Source: an uncultured Clostridium sp.
Lineage (GTDB): Bacteria > Bacillota_A > Clostridia > TANB77 > CAG-508
Direction: 5' to 3'
DNA length: 49,234 bases
NCBI GenBank assembly: GCA_905200315.1
Contig: CAJKKA010000001.1
Span: 1 to 49,234, forward strand
A program made the position numbers and the translations under genes. The stretch's first letter is position 1. Every line of letters starts with the position of its first letter. Below, one piece after another: positions 27,763 to 37,156 of this stretch. Under the pieces are notes generated by a model. The model ran no database searches, was not told the DNA's origin, and saw only the letters and a list, made by a program, of their open reading frames with translations.

Positions 27763-28451
27763 GGTTCGTACTATTTCTTTTTTTACTTAAATAATTCAAG
27801 AAAATCTTTTTTGCTTAAGGTTTTCTCTCTCCTAAGAACTGCAATTTTTTTATTTGCAACATCTTCTTCCTCATTTTCCAAAAGATACTTGCAAATATAT
27901 TCCGTTGCCTCTTCACTTAACAGATACTTGCTTGAAAATCCATAACAGTAGTTTGAATCCAAGCAGAACATCAAGAAAAAGTATTCTCTTAAGTATTCAA
28001 CTTTAACATCTCCTGCCTTTTCAAGAATTTTACCATTATTCTTTGAAAATCCTAATCCAATACCTATGAGATAATTATTATACTGCTGATACAGAATCTC
28101 CAAATCATCAATTTCATTCTTTTTTCCTTCAATTAATTCTTCTGTGTCTGTGATTTCTTTTTCTTTTTTCTCCAATATCTTACTAATCTCAAATCTTGTA
28201 TCCTTAGAAAGTTCATCGTTTATGGCAGATATTTTTTCTAATGCCTCTTTATCCCTTTTTAATTCTTCAAGTTTTTTATTATACTTCTCTAAGGTTGGGT
28301 TTAAAGAAGTTTTAATTTCAAAAAAAACATCCACAAACGCTTTTACAAGTGGCAGGATATTATTAAATTTCTCCAGCCGAAATTCTTCAAAATCTTTCAT
28401 ATGCAAATCCTCCTATGTTGTTATTTCTTCAGTTTCAAATTTGTACGAACC
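27763..28451. repeat. 9-bp inverted repeats flanking the 27783-28400 gene
   Basis: GGTTCGTAC at 27763-27771 and its exact complement GTACGAACC at 28443-28451 bracket the gene; TTTG also recurs just outside each arm. Both arms would be inside the transcript, so its 5' and 3' ends could pair. Confidence 0.55.
27783..28400 (-). CDS. Coiled-coil protein, unknown, possibly acquired
   Basis: A 205-residue soluble protein with a strong coiled coil at about 40-105 (L-E-E-L-K-R-D-K-E-A-L-E and E-K-K-E-K-E-I-T-D), a Tyr/Cys-containing hydrophobic middle and a basic C-terminus. The ATG at 28400 has GGAGG upstream. No family is recognised. Codon use differs from neighbours: it has an in-frame CGG (plus-strand triplet 28376-28378 region) read as Arg with no frameshift, and more CTG. 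With inverted repeats around it and palindromic repeats B and C beyond, horizontal acquisition is plausible. Confidence 0.65.
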   Translation of the reverse strand: MKDFEEFRLEKFNNILPLVKAFVDVFFEIKTSLNPTLEKYNKKLEELKRDKEALEKISAINDELSKDTRFEISKILEKKEKEITDTEELIEGKKNEIDDLEILYQQYNNYLIGIGLGFSKNNGKILEKAGDVKVEYLREYFFLMFCLDSNYCYGFSSKYLLSEEATEYICKYLLENEEEDVANKKIAVLRREKTLSKKDFLELFK

Positions 28452-28472
28452 GCTCAAAAAAAGTGCGTATTA

Positions 28473-28501
28473 TTTATATCACATTTTTCATATTATGTCA
28501 A
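28473..28501 (-). promoter_or_regulatory. Predicted promoter of the 27783-28400 gene
   Basis: On the minus strand TTGACA (28501-28496) and TATAAA (28478-28473) are separated by 17 bases. Confidence 0.6.
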
Positions 28502-28509
28502 TTTTAAAA

Positions 28510-28587
28510 TCTGTCCCAAAAAGAGCAAAAAATGTAACTTTGGGACAGACCCAAAGTTACATTTTTTGTAAATATGGGTCTGTCCCT
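28510..28587. repeat. Palindromic ~80-bp repeat, copy C
   Basis: CTGTCCCAAAAAGAGC, AAAAAATGTAACTTTGGG, ACAGA, CCCAAAGTTACATTTTTT, then GTAAATAT and GGGTCTGTCCC. The inner stem is a perfect 18-19 bp palindrome. It ends about seven bases downstream of the stop codon of the minus-strand ABC transporter gene. Confidence 0.9.
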
Positions 28588-28593
28588 TATTTT

Positions 28594-30903
28594 TTATTCT
28601 ACTCTTAATGCATTTACTGGGTCTTTTTTTGATGCCATTTTTGCTGGTATCCATCCTCCTATTAGTGTTAATACTATACTTATAATTATTAAGGTTATTG
28701 CGTGCATTGGATTTAGTTTTGCTACATTTTCTAGTTGTGTTAGATTTAGAATAACCTTATTTATTGGTATTGTAAGTAGGTTTGCTATGGTAATTCCTAA
28801 TATTCCTGAACATAGTCCTATTATAAATGTTTCTGCATTAAATACTCTTGTTACGTCTTTTTTTCTTGCACCAATTGCTCTAAGTATTCCTATTTCTTTT
28901 GTTCTTTCTAAAACTGATATATATGTTATTATTGCAATCATTATTGTTGATACTATTAAGGAAATTGTTGAAAATGCTATTAATACTATTGTTATTGCAT
29001 CCATTATTCCTCCTGAAAGTGTTGTTATTGTTTCTGCATAATCTGTATAAATTATTTTATCATTATCTGATTTTCCTTCATTATATTTATCTAAATATTC
29101 TAATACTTCTTTTTTTGTTTCAAAGTTTTTAGGGTAAATTTGAATCATAACTGGTACTGTGTCAGCACCTAAATATGCTAGTGTTGTGTCTTTTGTGCTT
29201 GCACCTTGATTGCTTGAATCTTCTTCGAATTTTTCTCCTGTAAGTATATTGTAATCTTTGTTTTCTTGTGCTTTTACTATTGCAGATTCATTGTTTTTTT
29301 CAATTACATATTTCATTAATTTTTGTGTATATGTTAAGCCATTTCCACTCATTTCTGCAAACTTATTATCTTTTTTTCCTCTTATAATTCCACATATTTT
29401 AAGAGTTACTGCATTTTTATTATTATACATTTCTTCGTAATTTGTATTTATTGTATAAAACTCTCCATTGTTTTTATATAAATCATCGTTTAGTATTAAT
29501 TTAAATTCTTTACCTACTATTTCATCAAAGTTTATAGAATCAACATTGTCATAACCTATAGCTTTTAATATTGTAGAGTTTAATTGATTTTTAGTATTTA
29601 TTAATAATAAAATATCTTCTTTTTCCGATGGCATTCTTCCATTTATAAGTTCAAAATTCTCTTTTATTATTGTATCTTCTCTGCCTTCTTCAATTTGTTC
29701 TGGAAGTGGAAAGAATGTTGTTTGGCTATCTAACATTTTATAATCATTGTTATTTTTAGTAATAATATTTAAGTTTGTAGCTCTATTATAACTTATACCA
29801 CCTATTAAATCTGGATTTATATTTTCTATATAATTTACATATTCTTTTGTAAATTTATTTGTATGTGTTATATCTTCTAATTGCTTTTGTGGATATATTT
29901 TGCTTTCATCAATTTCTTTTTCTTCATTTTCACTACTGATTGTCATTTCTGCAAAAGATTCCTCATCCATATTCATTGCAACTTGTGATATTGCAATAGG
30001 CATTTGTGACAATGTATTTTTTTGAAATTCATCTATTTGTATATCAAACCCATTAGATAAAGAAAGTATCAATGCGATTCCTATAATTCCAATGCTAGAA
30101 GCAAAGGCAGTAAGCAAAGTTCTACCTTTTTTGGTCCAAATATTTGTAAATGATAACTTAAGAGCTGTAAAAAATCCCATAGATGTTTTCTTTAATTTAT
30201 ATTCCTGCTGACTATTTCCTTGCTCTTTTTCATTATTTGTATCGTTTATAACTAAACCATCTTTTACTTCCACAATTCTAGTTGCATATTTTTCTGCTAG
30301 TTCTGGATTATGTGTTACCATTATTACTAATTTATCTTTAGCAATATTTTTTATTAACTCCATTATTTGTACAGATGTGGTAGAATCTAAAGCTCCAGTT
30401 GGTTCATCTGCAAGTATAATTTCTGGATTATTAACCAAGGCTCTTGCAATAGCAACTCTTTGCATTTGTCCTCCAGATAACTGATTTGGCTTTTTATGAG
30501 CATGTTCTTTTAATCCCACTTTTTCTAACACTTCCATTGCCCTTTGCTTCTTTTCCTTTGAAGAAACTCCAGACAAAGTCATACTAAGCTCAATATTTCC
30601 TAGCACTGAAATGTGTCCAATTAAATTATAACTTTGAAAAATAAAACCTATGGAATTATTTCTATAAGCATCCCAATCTTTTTCCTTAAATTTTTTTGTA
30701 GATTTTCCTTTAATTATTAAATCTCCAGAATCATAATGATCTAGTCCTCCAATTATATTAAGCAAAGTTGTTTTCCCACTACCACTTGAACCTAAAATTG
30801 CAACAAATTCCTTGTCACCAAAATTTAGGTTAATACCTTTTAAAGCCTGTTGAACAAAATCACCTGTTTTAAAACTCTTTTTAACATTTTTTAACTCTAA
30901 CAT
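28594..30903 (-). CDS. MacB-like ABC transporter: ATPase fused to FtsX-type permease
   Basis: A 769-residue fusion. Residues 1-225 are an ABC ATPase of the LolD/MacB group with Walker A G-S-S-G-S-G-K-T near 38, signature L-S-G-G-Q near 143 and Walker B I-I-L-A-D-E-P near 162. A linker leads to a permease with four membrane segments (about 255-280 and three near the C-terminus from 640 to 760) around a large extracytoplasmic domain (about 280-640), the MacB/FtsX topology. Such systems export peptides, lipoproteins or antimicrobials; the substrate is unknown. AAAGGATTTG is upstream. It is flanked by repeat copies C and D. Confidence 0.93.
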   Translation of the reverse strand: MLELKNVKKSFKTGDFVQQALKGINLNFGDKEFVAILGSSGSGKTTLLNIIGGLDHYDSGDLIIKGKSTKKFKEKDWDAYRNNSIGFIFQSYNLIGHISVLGNIELSMTLSGVSSKEKKQRAMEVLEKVGLKEHAHKKPNQLSGGQMQRVAIARALVNNPEIILADEPTGALDSTTSVQIMELIKNIAKDKLVIMVTHNPELAEKYATRIVEVKDGLVINDTNNEKEQGNSQQEYKLKKTSMGFFTALKLSFTNIWTKKGRTLLTAFASSIGIIGIALILSLSNGFDIQIDEFQKNTLSQMPIAISQVAMNMDEESFAEMTISSENEEKEIDESKIYPQKQLEDITHTNKFTKEYVNYIENINPDLIGGISYNRATNLNIITKNNNDYKMLDSQTTFFPLPEQIEEGREDTIIKENFELINGRMPSEKEDILLLINTKNQLNSTILKAIGYDNVDSINFDEIVGKEFKLILNDDLYKNNGEFYTINTNYEEMYNNKNAVTLKICGIIRGKKDNKFAEMSGNGLTYTQKLMKYVIEKNNESAIVKAQENKDYNILTGEKFEEDSSNQGASTKDTTLAYLGADTVPVMIQIYPKNFETKKEVLEYLDKYNEGKSDNDKIIYTDYAETITTLSGGIMDAITIVLIAFSTISLIVSTIMIAIITYISVLERTKEIGILRAIGARKKDVTRVFNAETFIIGLCSGILGITIANLLTIPINKVILNLTQLENVAKLNPMHAITLIIISIVLTLIGGWIPAKMASKKDPVNALRVE

Positions 30904-30977
30904 ATTTCAAATCCTTTCCATTTTTAAGTATACGTATTTTACCATTAAAATATTAAAAAGTAAATGTAAGTTATAAA

Positions 30978-31055
30978 CCTGTCCCAAAAAGAGCAAAAAA
31001 TGTAACTTTGGGACAGACCCAAAAGTTACATTTTTTGTAAGTCTGGGTCTGTCCC
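30978..31055. repeat. Palindromic ~80-bp repeat, copy D
   Basis: CCTGTCCCAAAAAGAGC, AAAAAATGTAACTTTGGG, ACAGA, CCCAAAAGTTACATTTTTT, then GTAAGTCT and GGGTCTGTCCC. Same orientation as B and C; it ends about 14 bases from the stop codon of the minus-strand MATE fusion gene. Confidence 0.9.
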
Positions 31056-31068
31056 TTATTTTTCTTTT

Positions 31069-33072
31069 TTATTTTGTTTCTATTTTTTCTTCTACTATTT
31101 GACATATTAGTTCTGCTGTTTTTTCTACTCCTAGTGTGTCACTGTTTATACTTATATCGTAGTTTGCACTGTCGTTCCATTCTTTTTCTGTATAGTATTT
31201 GTAGTGGTTTGCTCTTTGTTTGTCTATTCTTTTTATTTCTTTTTCTGCTTTTGCTTTGTCTAATCCGTATATTTCTGTTGCTCTTTTTATTTTGTCTTCC
31301 ATATTGCTATGTATAAATACTTTTATTACGTTTTCCATGTCTTTTAATATAAAGTCTGCACATCTTCCAATTATTACACATGATTCTTTTTCTGCTACTT
31401 CTTTTATTAGTTTTGATTCTTCTATAAATAGTTCATCGGAATTGTTAAATTCTGAATAGAATCCGTTATTTAATACTGCTAAGGCATCTCTTTTTTGTTC
31501 GTTGCTTTCTATGTATTCTTCTGAAAATCCTGTTTTTTCTGCTACTTTTTCTATAAATTCTTTGTCATATAATTTTATTCCTAATTTTTCTGCAATTAGT
31601 CTTCCTACATATCTTCCACCTGAGCCATATTCTCTTGATACTGTAATTACTACATGTTTTGATAACTTGTTATCTATACTTGTATCGTCTGGAAGCGCTT
31701 CGCTTTTTATATTTGTTTGTTTCAAGTGTTTTACTTCTATTATTAATAATGTAGATGCTATTATAAATGCTAGTAAATCTGCAAATGGTCCTGCAAATAA
31801 TACTCCTTTGATTCCAAACATACTACTAAATATTATCATTGCTGGTATTAAGAATAATATTTGTCTTGATAATGATAGTATTGCACTTCTACTACTTTTT
31901 CCTATTGCTTGGAAGAATATTCCAGATGGTATTTGTATTCCATTAAATATAGTAAGCATTAAATAAATTCTAAATGCCATACATGCAAATTCCATATATT
32001 TTTCGTCCCCACTACCAAATATTGATATTAATTTATCTGGTATTGTTTGGAATAAAATAAATGCACTTGTACTAATAATAACACTTGTACCTAGTACAAT
32101 TTTTAGTGTTTGCTTTACTCTATCGAATTTTCTTGCTCCATAGTTATATCCAAATATTGGTTGTGCTCCTGCTGCAATACCTATTATTATACTGTTTAAT
32201 ATTTGGCTTATTTTCATTACTATTCCTAATACAGTAATTGGTATTTCTGAACCAAATTCTGATTGTGCTCCATATTTACCAAGCAAATTGTTTTCTGCAG
32301 CCATAACAAAAACTATACTCATTTGAGTTATAAAACTGCTTATTCCAAGTGTTGCTACTTTTTTTACAACATTTCCTTTTAATTTAAAGCTATCTTTTGA
32401 AACTTTAATTGATTTGAATCTTTTTATATATATTATATTTAATACAAATGTTACAATTTGACTTATAACAGTTGCTATTGCTGCTCCTTCTACTCCCATT
32501 TTAAATACAAATATAAATATTGGATCTAGAATTGTATTTAAAATTGCACCTGTAAGCATTGATGTCATTGAATATTTTGGACTTCCATCTGCTCTTATAA
32601 TTGAATTTAAAGTTGTTCCCATTATCATAAAAGGTAACCCTATAGCAATTATCTTTCCGTATTTTAAAGCATATTCTCTTAAATTTTCTGTACATCCAAA
32701 TAAATTTAGTAATTGTGGTAAAAATGTTAGTGTTATTACACACATTGCTATAGCAATTATTGCAGATATCGCTATTCCATTTCCAACACCTTTTGCCGCT
32801 TCTTCTTTTTTCTTTTCTCCTAGTTTTAAACTTAAATATGCAGAAGCACCATCACCAAACATAAGTGCAAATGCTAAACATATCATTGTTAATGGAAACA
32901 CTACATTTGTTGCTCCATTTCCTAAATAACCAACTCCCCAACCAATAAAAATTTGGTCTACTATATTGTAAAGTGAATTTACAAGTAGTGAAATAATACA
33001 AGGAATTGAGAATTTTCTAATTAATTTTCCTATTTTTTCTGTTCCTAAAATATTTGCTTCTTCTTTTTCCAT
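31069..33072 (-). CDS. MATE efflux transporter fused to cytidylate-kinase-like domain
   Basis: A 667-residue fusion. Residues about 1-450 form a MATE-family transporter with about 12 hydrophobic segments (F-S-I-P-C-I-I-S-L-L near the start; G-A-Q-P-I-F-G-Y-N-Y-G near 275), a Na+ or H+ coupled drug/metabolite exporter family. Residues about 470-667 form a cytidylate-kinase-like P-loop domain (V-S-R-E-Y-G-S-G-G-R-Y-V-G near 475; I-I-G-R-C-A-D-F near 560). The start at 33072 has AAGGAGG upstream; the reading extended to 33111 lacks one. The C-terminal domain may sense nucleotide or phosphorylate a transported compound; that is inference. Confidence 0.85.
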   Translation of the reverse strand: MEKEEANILGTEKIGKLIRKFSIPCIISLLVNSLYNIVDQIFIGWGVGYLGNGATNVVFPLTMICLAFALMFGDGASAYLSLKLGEKKKEEAAKGVGNGIAISAIIAIAMCVITLTFLPQLLNLFGCTENLREYALKYGKIIAIGLPFMIMGTTLNSIIRADGSPKYSMTSMLTGAILNTILDPIFIFVFKMGVEGAAIATVISQIVTFVLNIIYIKRFKSIKVSKDSFKLKGNVVKKVATLGISSFITQMSIVFVMAAENNLLGKYGAQSEFGSEIPITVLGIVMKISQILNSIIIGIAAGAQPIFGYNYGARKFDRVKQTLKIVLGTSVIISTSAFILFQTIPDKLISIFGSGDEKYMEFACMAFRIYLMLTIFNGIQIPSGIFFQAIGKSSRSAILSLSRQILFLIPAMIIFSSMFGIKGVLFAGPFADLLAFIIASTLLIIEVKHLKQTNIKSEALPDDTSIDNKLSKHVVITVSREYGSGGRYVGRLIAEKLGIKLYDKEFIEKVAEKTGFSEEYIESNEQKRDALAVLNNGFYSEFNNSDELFIEESKLIKEVAEKESCVIIGRCADFILKDMENVIKVFIHSNMEDKIKRATEIYGLDKAKAEKEIKRIDKQRANHYKYYTEKEWNDSANYDISINSDTLGVEKTAELICQIVEEKIETK

Positions 33073-33125
33073 TTTCTTCCTCCTTCTTAATTTTTTAATA
33101 GATTCAAACATTACTCACATAAAAG

Positions 33126-33151
33126 AACAACACTTATAAAAATGTGTTGTT
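33126..33151 (-). terminator. Terminator after mnmA
   Basis: AACAACAC (33126-33133) pairs with GTGTTGTT (33144-33151); on the minus strand CTTTTATG follows. It may end the suf-mnmA transcript. Confidence 0.6.
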
Positions 33152-33240
33152 CGTTAGTCATTATTTTATTAAATAATGTTCGTTTCCATTTATCTTTTTA
33201 TTTTCAGCATTTCTTAATATATCATAATTGTTCTAAATTG

Positions 33241-34296
<1,056 letters not shown>

Positions 34297-34335
34297 TTAT
34301 TATTCCTTTCACATTCTATATTTTTCTATTATTTA

Positions 34336-34803
34336 TTAATGACAACAATTAATAGAATTTTTGCCTTGATTATTCTCTTCATTTAGCATATCTTCAATTG
34401 TGTGCCAAGCAAGTAAAGCACATTTTACTCTTGCTGGCATATTTGCAACATTTCTAAAAGCTATTGCTTCTTCAAGTTTTTCTAGCTCTTCCTCACTTTT
34501 AGTCTCTCTTTTTATCATATCTATAAATGTTTTTATAATCTCTTTTGCTTCTTTAATTGTTTTACCTTTAAGAACATCTATCATAATAGATGTTGATGCT
34601 TGTGATATTGCACATCCATGTCCAGAAAAAGCCATATCTTCAATTATATCTCCATTTAATTTTAATTCTAAAGTTATTTCATCTCCACAATTTGGATTAT
34701 GCCCTACTTCACAGTAGTCAGCATTTTCTAACTTTTTCTTATTATAGGAATTCATACTATGTTCCATTATTAATTCATTATAAACGTTGTTTAAATCTTC
34801 CAT
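34336..34803 (-). CDS. sufU: SufU-type Fe-S/zinc sulfur-transfer protein
   Basis: A 155-residue SufU/IscU-like protein. The zinc-ligand cysteines lie in N-P-N-C-G-D (about 38) and G-H-G-C-A-I-S (about 64), with A-R-V-K-C-A-L-L-A-W-H near 124, and the SufU-specific insertion is present. In Firmicutes it accepts the persulfide from SufS and passes it to SufBCD. The ATG at 34803 is six bases from AAGGAG; the ATG at 34806 is only three away. The C-terminus has an unusual Asn-rich tail ending C-C-H. It is preceded by an acyltransferase-like gene. Confidence 0.92.
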   Translation of the reverse strand: MEDLNNVYNELIMEHSMNSYNKKKLENADYCEVGHNPNCGDEITLELKLNGDIIEDMAFSGHGCAISQASTSIMIDVLKGKTIKEAKEIIKTFIDMIKRETKSEEELEKLEEAIAFRNVANMPARVKCALLAWHTIEDMLNEENNQGKNSINCCH

Positions 34804-34813
34804 CATTTTCTCC

Positions 34814-35683
34814 TTATTTCAAGATACCTATACCAGTTTTAATTGTTTTTCCGTCTATTAACATACTCTTTAGTTTCTTTTGCAATAGTGTGTTTTCTTG
34901 CAAACTATTATAATTGTCACATTCTCTTATATTATATACAAAATTTAAAATATCATCTATACATTCTTTGCCCTCTATAACATTAAACATTTTATAAAAC
35001 TTCGCTATATTAGAGTTTCCTTCTAATAATTCCTGAATTTGCTTACTTAATAACCAACTTTCGCAAAAATATTGATAATCATTAAGTTTGAAATATTTTT
35101 TTATTAAGCTTTTTGATTCTTGTAATGATTTCTTTACTTTTTCATTACTTAACTTTTCACCTTTAGGAATATGTATTTTTATGCATTCTTTATTTTCATG
35201 TGTTATAGGATTTTCTGTTTCAATTTCGTATTGTAACCTTCCTACTTCAATCAATCTTATATTTACAAAATATGCTCCCCATAACATCTGAGATATTCGT
35301 ATTCCATTATATTTTCTTTCATAAATGTCCTTTGTAAGTGTTTCTTTTACTCGTATTTTATGAATTTTGCATTGTTCTTCATCAAATTTGAATTTTTTCA
35401 TATTATTATAATGTATTTCATAACCTGCAAGTAATAAAACATTTGTAATATAAGAATCACAATATTTTCCAAATACATCTTCAATATTTTTAATTTTCCA
35501 TAGATTTTTTATTTTGTTTTCATTATCTTTGTATAAAATTGAATATATCTCTTTAACTTTTTGGTATATATCTTCATTATTGTTTAAAATTTCTACACAT
35601 TTGTAACATCTATTTAAATAATCTTCATCTTCTATTTCATAAAATTTTAATGCATTATTTATTATTTGTTTATTAATACACAT
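34814..35683 (-). CDS. DUF5596-like acyltransferase-domain protein
   Basis: A 289-residue cytoplasmic protein. The C-terminal half has the pattern R-L-I-E-V-G-R-L-Q-Y-E, then I-K-I-H-I-P-K-G-E-K-L, F-C-E-S-W-L-L-S-K-Q and an Asn-rich segment, recalling DUF5596/acyltransferase-like proteins near GNAT enzymes. The N-terminal half is helical and Cys-containing. The ATG at 35683 (AAAGGAA upstream) is preferred to 35719. It lies between sufS and sufU, ten bases before sufU. Whether it serves Fe-S biogenesis is unknown. The family call is tentative. Confidence 0.55.
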   Translation of the reverse strand: MCINKQIINNALKFYEIEDEDYLNRCYKCVEILNNNEDIYQKVKEIYSILYKDNENKIKNLWKIKNIEDVFGKYCDSYITNVLLLAGYEIHYNNMKKFKFDEEQCKIHKIRVKETLTKDIYERKYNGIRISQMLWGAYFVNIRLIEVGRLQYEIETENPITHENKECIKIHIPKGEKLSNEKVKKSLQESKSLIKKYFKLNDYQYFCESWLLSKQIQELLEGNSNIAKFYKMFNVIEGKECIDDILNFVYNIRECDNYNSLQENTLLQKKLKSMLIDGKTIKTGIGILK

Positions 35684-35753
35684 TTGTTTTTTCCTTTTAA
35701 TTATAAATTTAATTGACAACTTTTTAAATCAGTGTTAATATAATAATATAAAA

Positions 35754-35817
35754 GATAAGAGCAAAGCTCTTGCCCTTATCTATCAGTTGGGTGAGGTCTA
35801 TCTACTGGATAGATCTC
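35754..35817 (-). terminator. Two hairpins between sufS and the acyltransferase-like gene
   Basis: GATAAGAGC...GCTCTT...TTATC (35754-35780, with a bulge) is followed on the minus strand by TTTTATATT, a terminator-like form. A second stem GAGGTCTATC-TACTG-GATAGATCTC lies at 35793-35817. They may end or attenuate suf transcription before sufU-mnmA. Confidence 0.5.
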
Positions 35818-35898
35818 TATTTTTCTTTGCTTCTAAATCAAAAATAATTATACAATTTATCTAATTCATAGTCAATATTTTTCGAACTTTTTTTCGTA

Positions 35899-37114
35899 TT
35901 ATTTTTTTATATAATTTTTAAACATATTATAAGCTTTATTAAGTGCGTGTACAAGCTTGTCTACATCTTCTTTTGTATTGTAAATATAAAAACTTGCTCT
36001 ACAGGTTGAATCTATTCCTAGAAATCTCATAAGTGGTTGCGCACAATGATTTCCGAGAACGCACACAAACATTTTCTGAATCTAATATACTTGCAACATC
36101 ATGTGGATGTACTCCTTTTATATTAAATGAAATAACACTTGAATGATTTTTTGTGTTTGGAGTTGTATATAATGTTAAATAATCTAATTTTGATAATTCT
36201 TCTCTTGCATATGATACTACTTCATGTTCTATTTCTTGTATTTTATCATAACCTAATTCTTCAATATAATCAATCGCAGCACCTAATCCTATAACACCTT
36301 CTACATTTTGTGTTCCAGCTTCAAATTTATTTGGTAATGGTGCAAATGTTGTTTCCTGTTCATATACATATTCTATCATATCTCCCCCCATTAAAAATGG
36401 GTTCATTTTATTTAGTAATTCTTTTTTACCATATAATACACCTATTCCAAGTGGTGCTAACATTTTGTGTCCTGAAAATACTATAAAATCTGCATCTAAT
36501 TCTTGTACATCTATTTTCATATGAGGTATGCTTTGTGAACAGTCTACTACTACTATTGCTCCTTTTTTGTGTGCATATTTTATAATTTCTTTCACATTAT
36601 TTATTGTTCCCAAAACATTTGAAACATGTGTAATTCCAACAATTTTTGTTTTATCTGTTATTTTAGATTTTATTTCTTCTTCAGATAATTCATATTCATC
36701 GTTTATATACATATAATTCAAGCTACTTCCTGTTTTTTTAGCAACAAATTGCCAAGGAACTAAATTTGAATGATGTTCCATTATAGAGATTACTATTTCG
36801 TCTTCTTTTTTTAAGTTTTCCAATCCATATGAATATGCAATTAGGTTTAATGCTTCACTTGCATTTTTAGTAAATATTATTTCTTCTCTATGTTTTGTAT
36901 TTATAAACTTAGATATTTTTGTTCTTGTATTTTCATACACTTCTGTTGCTTCAACACTTAAAGAATACGCTCCTCTATGTGGATTCGCATTATACTTTTC
37001 GTAAAATTCCTCTACTGCTTTTATTACTTGTATTGGTTTTTGTGTTGTTGCACCACTGTCTAAATATGTTATGTTTTTATTTTCTAAAATTGGAAAGTCT
37101 TTTTTTATATCCAT
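35899..37114 (-). CDS. sufS: Cysteine desulfurase SufS, with candidate +1 frameshift at CGG
   Basis: PLP enzyme that takes sulfur from cysteine to supply SufU/SufBCD. Zero-frame reading covers the first about 353 codons normally (PLP lysine in S-G-H-K near 228) and then enters a nonsense tail ending at a TAG near 35999. At C-G-T-T-C-T-C-G-G-A-A-A (minus strand, CGG at 36055-36053), skipping the C at 36055 gives [11 protein letters not shown], the family's catalytic-cysteine loop, then a normal C-terminus ([13 protein letters not shown]) to the TAA at 35899-35901. The recoded protein is about 404 residues, the usual SufS length. ATG at 37114 has AAAGGAG upstream; 37168 is not a plausible start. 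The last steps of the suf operon follow. Confidence 0.85.
36053..36055 (-). other. Candidate +1 frameshift codon CGG in sufS
   Basis: Minus-strand context CGT-TCT-CGG-A. Skipping C (36055) gives GGA, encoding the Gly of the conserved R-x-G-x-H-C loop. Without the skip, the catalytic cysteine region is lost. Confidence 0.75.
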
Positions 37115-37130
37115 TTTTTCTCCTTTTTTA

Positions 37131-37156
37131 CGAGTACGGAGCTCCGCACCTCTACA
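37131..37156. repeat. Short palindromic repeat that supplies the sufD stop
   Basis: On the minus strand TGTAGAGGTGCGGAGCTCCG followed by TACTCG. GTGCGGAGCTCCGTAC is a near-perfect palindrome (plus 37134-37149), and the TAG in TGTAGAGG is the sufD stop codon. It resembles the TGTAGGGG-type hairpin repeats elsewhere in the window. Confidence 0.55.

Noticed and set aside
26671..31055. CRISPR array
   Set aside because: The repeats are about 1.8-2.5 kb apart and bracket genes; no regular 25-45 base spacers are present.
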